Positions 59,601-64,000 of a stretch of 64,000 bases of DNA are shown here, piece after piece. A program made the position numbers and the translations under genes. Location of the stretch: the NCBI GenBank assembly GCA_027886175.1, contig JAJNNQ010000016.1:2459501-2523500 (forward strand), in the 5' to 3' direction. Below the pieces are notes generated by a model. That model worked only from the letters and a program-made list of their open reading frames with translations. It searched no databases and was not told where the DNA came from. Within the stretch, counting starts at the first letter, position 1, and each line of letters begins with the position of its first letter. The stretch is from Phylloscopus collybita. Taxonomy: Eukaryota; Chordata; Aves; Passeriformes; Phylloscopidae.

Positions 59601-62600
59601 CTGATGCCGCTGCAGTTTATTGTCCTAATTTTGAGCTGTGAATTTGGACAGTAAAGAATATTTAAATTTTGTTTTGTTTAGCACAGTGTAGATCTGATGG
59701 TCTGGGAAGGGTTTCCCTGCTGGTTTCTCCAGGCAGTGGTTATGCCATGGTACTTTCTGCACTCTTGCTGCCTCTGTGCTGAAAGCATCACCAATGCCCT
59801 GTGAGGACAGGAAATGCTGATTTCATTTCAAGAGAGAACCTCAGATGGCCAGGATGCTTGCCCAGATGGTGCAGTAGGGTATTTTTATTTTTTATTTTTT
59901 TAATGTCAGGTGCAGATTGTGGGCATCCTGACTTGCAAGGTTCATTTGCACTGGGAACATTTCCCCCCCCTGTTAAGTACCACAGAAATTGGTGAAGGCT
60001 TCCCTCAGCTGTTTGTATCTTAGAGGATGACTTTTTTTTTTTCTAAGTACACACTGGACTTTCACCCAAGAATTAGCAAAATTTAGGCAGGACCTAATCA
60101 GATAATAAGGAGTTCTACCTGAACCAACTGTAGCTTCTGTGAAACCATGCTAACAAAGCAGTGTTTCTCCTTTTCCTCTACAAGAAAATGTGTCCTCACA
60201 GGAAGAGGACACTGCTGTTTTCAGTTTATCAATAGAGTGTGTTCAGATGCTGTTTTTTTCTTTTACATGTGAATTTTATTTCAGAGGACTTTGCTAATCC
60301 TTCAGTCTCTTTCTTTTCAAACTAGACAAGCCCATGTAATCAATCTCAGATTCAGTGTTCTGCTTACCTGCTGTTGCCCAAACCCATAGGCTCTGTTTGC
60401 CCTCAAGGTTTTTTTTGTCCTTTGGCAGCTGCTCCCCTTCCAATTACCAAATATCCTTGGAAATCCAATACCTCATTTTTCTATTATTTAAATTACGGCT
60501 CACGTTGTAGCTCGATGAATTTAATTAAAGCATTTCCTTACACACGTGGTGTCCATGTGGATAGGGAATAAGAACTTCTAATCTTAAGACTGGGCCACGT
60601 GTAAGAGTTACAGCACAGGAGAATCACTCCTTATTGCATCCTTCAGGTAAGATGAATGTTCTTGTTGCCTGGAGGAAGGCATAATCTGTAGGAGCTGGGG
60701 CTTTAACTCCTTGGGTAGCAGAGGGAATAACCTGTTTTAAATAACTATCTTGTAAGATGTGACTCAGATCTTTGTGGGGTGGACCAGGACCTGCAGATCT
60801 GAGGGTTCCCTGGTGGAGTTGAGGCTGTTTCTGCCTCAGCCCTGGGGCTCTCACCAGGGTTAGTGGCTGCTGGAAGGGGGCTGTGATCAAGAGGTCTCAC
60901 TTTTCATCACAGTGAAGGGTTGCAGATCTGAGTGTTAAGTTTGTGGTAGGACTTCATCCTCAGAATATGTAAAGTTGGCTTGCAGGCTTTCTTTTTGAAG
61001 ATGTTATTTTTTTTAAAAATTCCCTTTCTGATGCACTGAGGAGGATACTCAGCTGATACCAATCCCTCTTTCTCCACCATTCTGCAAGCCTGTTGGCTAA
61101 ATTTAATTAGACTTCCAACCTTTGGCCACCTTCAATATCCATTTTTTCTTTTTGTCTTTAAAAAAAAAAAAAAAGGAAACAATTCCAAGAGAAAACCAGC
61201 ATTTGTGTGTAAGACAAATGCAGGCAGCATGGATTTGGTATGTGTTTGGTTTGTCCCAGCAGCTGAGTTGTCACCTGTGGTCCCTCAGCCCGTGGTACTC
61301 CACTGGAATCTGTGCTGTGGTGGCTGGGAACCTCATCAGGAGAGGAAGGTGCTGAAATGTTTGTTCCCAGGGCAAGGCAAAGGGAATTTTGGAGAAGACA
61401 TGGGGGGCTGTCATTTTTGTGGGGTGGGGGCTGGAGGAGCTGTCAATATTATGTGCTGCTGGCAAGGGCAGTTTAAGGATTTGGGCTACAACCCATGAAG
61501 AGTGGCCTTCAGCAGTGCTTTTGCTGATGTGATGACTTGGTTCTGTTTCTGGGTTGTGAGAGTTCTCCTTATGGGCCCAGCCAGTGGCCTGGGAACACCT
61601 CTGAATGGACAGCATCCCAAGCATCAAGGGAAAACTGTAGCTGGTGGTGGTTGGAAAACCCCTTAGGACTGAGTTGTTGCTGCTGTAAACCAATCTCCCA
61701 TCCTTGGACACTGCTTTGTTCCTTGCTGCTTCCTTCAGGGATAGCAGCCACTGCTTTCAGGGCTGTGTGAGCGCTTGGGATGGCTGCAGACTCTACAGCA
61801 GAGTCTCTTTTGCTCTCTTGTCAAGCCTAGAGTGATTAATTCTTTTCCCTTTGCTTCCTTTGCTCACCATTCCAGTGTGTCTTCCTAGAAAAATTACTGA
61901 GTAAATGGCAAAGATGATGTATTTAAGGTAACAGAGGTAAACACATGCAACAAATTAAATGGTAGCAGTATTTGGTGTACAGTCAAGTCTTCTAAAGGCA
62001 GGAAGCTTCAAAATTGTGAAATATGCAGTTTTCACCGATTTCCAAACCATGTACTTCAGTGGTTTTTGATGCTTTTTGTGAAGCAGCTTTCTCAATCCCT
62101 GTCTTAATGGAAGTGATTTGATTTCACCATGATCATGCTGCTGTATGGAGCTGACCTAACGATTTAGCATTCTAGTCAGATGACTAATTGCAAATGGAAC
62201 CAACTGCTTGCATTAAAAATCCCTGTAATCCACCAGGTTCTTCCCTTCCCTTGGTCATAGCTCCAAATGTGGATGTGGAGACTGCTTGCCCCTCCTCCTT
62301 TAAAAACTGGCAGCTGGTTTGCAGAGCTTGGAGAGGAGTTCAGCAGCTTCTTTTTGGGCAGGTGTGGCTAAATGAGAGAACATTTTCTTCTTCCAAGTTC
62401 TCAGTAATTGTGGCTGCTCTGATATTGGATGCAGGGTGGGAAGAGGCACATTCAGGATGCAAATTGTGTCAGGGATGTTCTTAAACAAGGGAAGTGCTGT
62501 GCAGTAAATATGATGATAACACCATGAAGGCAGCATAGTCTGACTCTGTGGTGCCATCTGCACTGGACAGCTTGTGATAACACTGAGCTAAACCACTGCT

Positions 62601-64000
62601 GGGGCTGTGCAAACCAAGGAGAAGTCATTTTTAATGGTCAGCTAATTATGTACACAACTACAGCACCTCTGAACCCTGGAAATGAGTCAATTATGACCTT
62701 TGCTGAAATATCCTGATGAGGAAGCTGCTCTAAGCTCAGTGTAATCCATGGTTAGTTTATAGCTGATGGCTTGTTTTCCCAAAGTGTCAATTTTTGTAGC
62801 TCTTCCATCCAAAATTATTTTAAAACGTGTCTCAACACAGTAACTGTGTTTTCAGCTACCAGGGTGCTGTCATCTCTGAATGAAGTATGGTGCCAGGGTG
62901 TCTTTGCCATGTTTTAATTTCTCCTTTGCCTTTCCATGATATCAGTGAGAACAAATGTGTTACCAGCTGCACTGGGCACAAACAGATCCTGGATGCATCT
63001 GGCAGGAATTTTGGGGGAAATCTACATTGAAGCACAACTTGGAAGAACTTGTTCTGCTTTAATAGCAACCAGCTTCCAAACCATGGCTTTCCTGAGCTCT
63101 TTGGGTGTGAAAAAGCATTACAAACAAGTGATTATTTTTTTTTATTATTTTTATTTATTTTTAGCCAGCCTGCCTTTCCTTGGAGGACCTCCTAAGCAAT
63201 GAAAGCACGTGCAACATGCTCTATTTATAACTCAGGAGACACAAGCAGAACCAGGGTCTTTGGACACTTCACTTTTATTATGTTTGCAGAGCAGTTACTA
63301 AAGTGTTCTGTTTTGGAAGGGCAGGAGAAGCTGTGCAATCTCCTCAATTTCAGCAGCTGACTGCTGAAAGGATGCACTGCTTGTCTCTGTAAGTTTGGGA
63401 TGGACACAATATGAGGTTCAGCATTTCTCTGCTGAGGCTGTCAGAGGCTGACTGGGCTCCTGATGGCTCATTAGGATTAATTAGGATACACCTGCAGTGC
63501 AATTGGCTTTGCCATGCTAATTCCTGGTGTGGGTTAGTAGAGTTGTGGTTTTTGGTTTTGGTTTGTTGTTTTTTTTTTTTTTTTTTTTTTTCCCCTTGCC
63601 AGTGCTGCTTTCTGTGCTTGGGCTCTCGTGGGTGACCTGGCAGGATTGCAAGCTTGGAGGAAACTGTGTGAAAAATCTCCCTCCTGCTCAGCTGGCTCGT
63701 TTCAAGGGAAGGCAGGTCCTAGGAAGAGTTTCCTTCCACTCCCCTTGTATGGAAGGGATGGCTTGGGAAGCCTGGAATGGCTTCTTGGTTCTCGAGGAAT
63801 GCGTGGCAACCAGCCAGAGGAAAGCCCAAATCCTTAAAGTTGCTTTGTTAATGTATGGAATGCCAAAATTGCCATTTTTCCCCCCCTTTGACTACTTAGA
63901 ACTGGTAAACTCCATAGCTGCCTTTTCCAGTCTCACAGGAACGTGGCAAGAGAGGCTGAAGTTGGCCTAAAAAAATTAATTTTTAAAGTATCTGGCAAGT
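53621..64000. other. Intergenic (or 5' non-coding part of the next gene), no exon recognised
   Basis: Over 10 kb of AT-rich sequence with homopolymers (55,247-55,261 A; 55,588-55,602 T; 57,187-57,198 T; 61,160-61,174 A; 63,569-63,591 T). By synteny CALD1 should lie further along this strand. I looked for its conserved N-terminal exons (the MDDFERRREL and MLGGSGSHGRR types) and found neither. A 224-codon frame at 55,956-56,630 is Cys/Ser-rich and looks like chance. Confidence 0.5.
63569..63591. repeat. Poly-T tract
   Basis: Twenty-three T residues after a G/T-rich lead-in (TTTGGTTTTGGTTTGTTG), ending TCCCC. Confidence 0.85.

Overview
The window is vertebrate nuclear DNA and almost certainly avian, probably passerine. 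It has spliced genes, CR1 LINE fragments in both orientations, a solo retroviral LTR, A/C-rich tracts of a kind common in birds, and a GC-rich promoter in otherwise CpG-poor DNA. Two genes can be supported. On the minus strand is an aldo-keto reductase 1B gene (AKR1B10/AKR1B1-like): nine of its expected ten coding exons lie at 447-5,968, and the last exon falls beyond the left edge. On the plus strand is BPGM (bisphosphoglycerate mutase), with a CpG-island promoter at about 15.5-16.4 kb and coding exons at 19,617-20,217 and 27,741-27,934. This order matches the mammalian AKR1B - BPGM block (human 7q33), where CALD1 follows BPGM.

Layout: 1-6.0 kb AKR1B (-); 6.0-15.4 kb intergenic DNA between two divergent promoters; 15.5-16.5 kb BPGM CpG island with paired CCAAT boxes, GC boxes, a 20-bp GC-rich minisatellite and a TATA-type candidate downstream promoter; 16.5-27.7 kb BPGM 5' region and introns, with two minus-strand CR1 copies; 27.7-28.2 kb (possibly up to 31.2 kb) BPGM last exon and 3' UTR; 28.2-64 kb a gene-poor interval of about 36 kb. 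That interval holds three further CR1 pieces, a 445-bp solo LTR with matching terminal inverted repeats and a 4-bp target duplication, three A/C-rich tracts all in the same orientation, and a 41-bp-period tandem array of about 23.5 copies. No CALD1 coding exon was recognised, so the window probably ends before it or inside its 5' non-coding part.

Both proteins look intact. The AKR1B protein keeps the Asp-Tyr-Lys-His tetrad and the NADPH-binding IPKS motif. BPGM keeps the RHGEG motif with the Gly14 that distinguishes it from PGAM, plus Glu89 and His188. The two genes belong to different pathways (carbonyl reduction and the erythroid 2,3-BPG shunt), and nothing in the sequence shows they are co-regulated.

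The least explained structure is the 41-bp array at 52,336-53,310. It keeps exact 41-bp phase over 23 periods, contains a 164-bp four-unit higher-order duplication, carries a palindromic AT core with an AATAAA hexamer in nearly every unit, and is followed at once by an A/C-rich tract.
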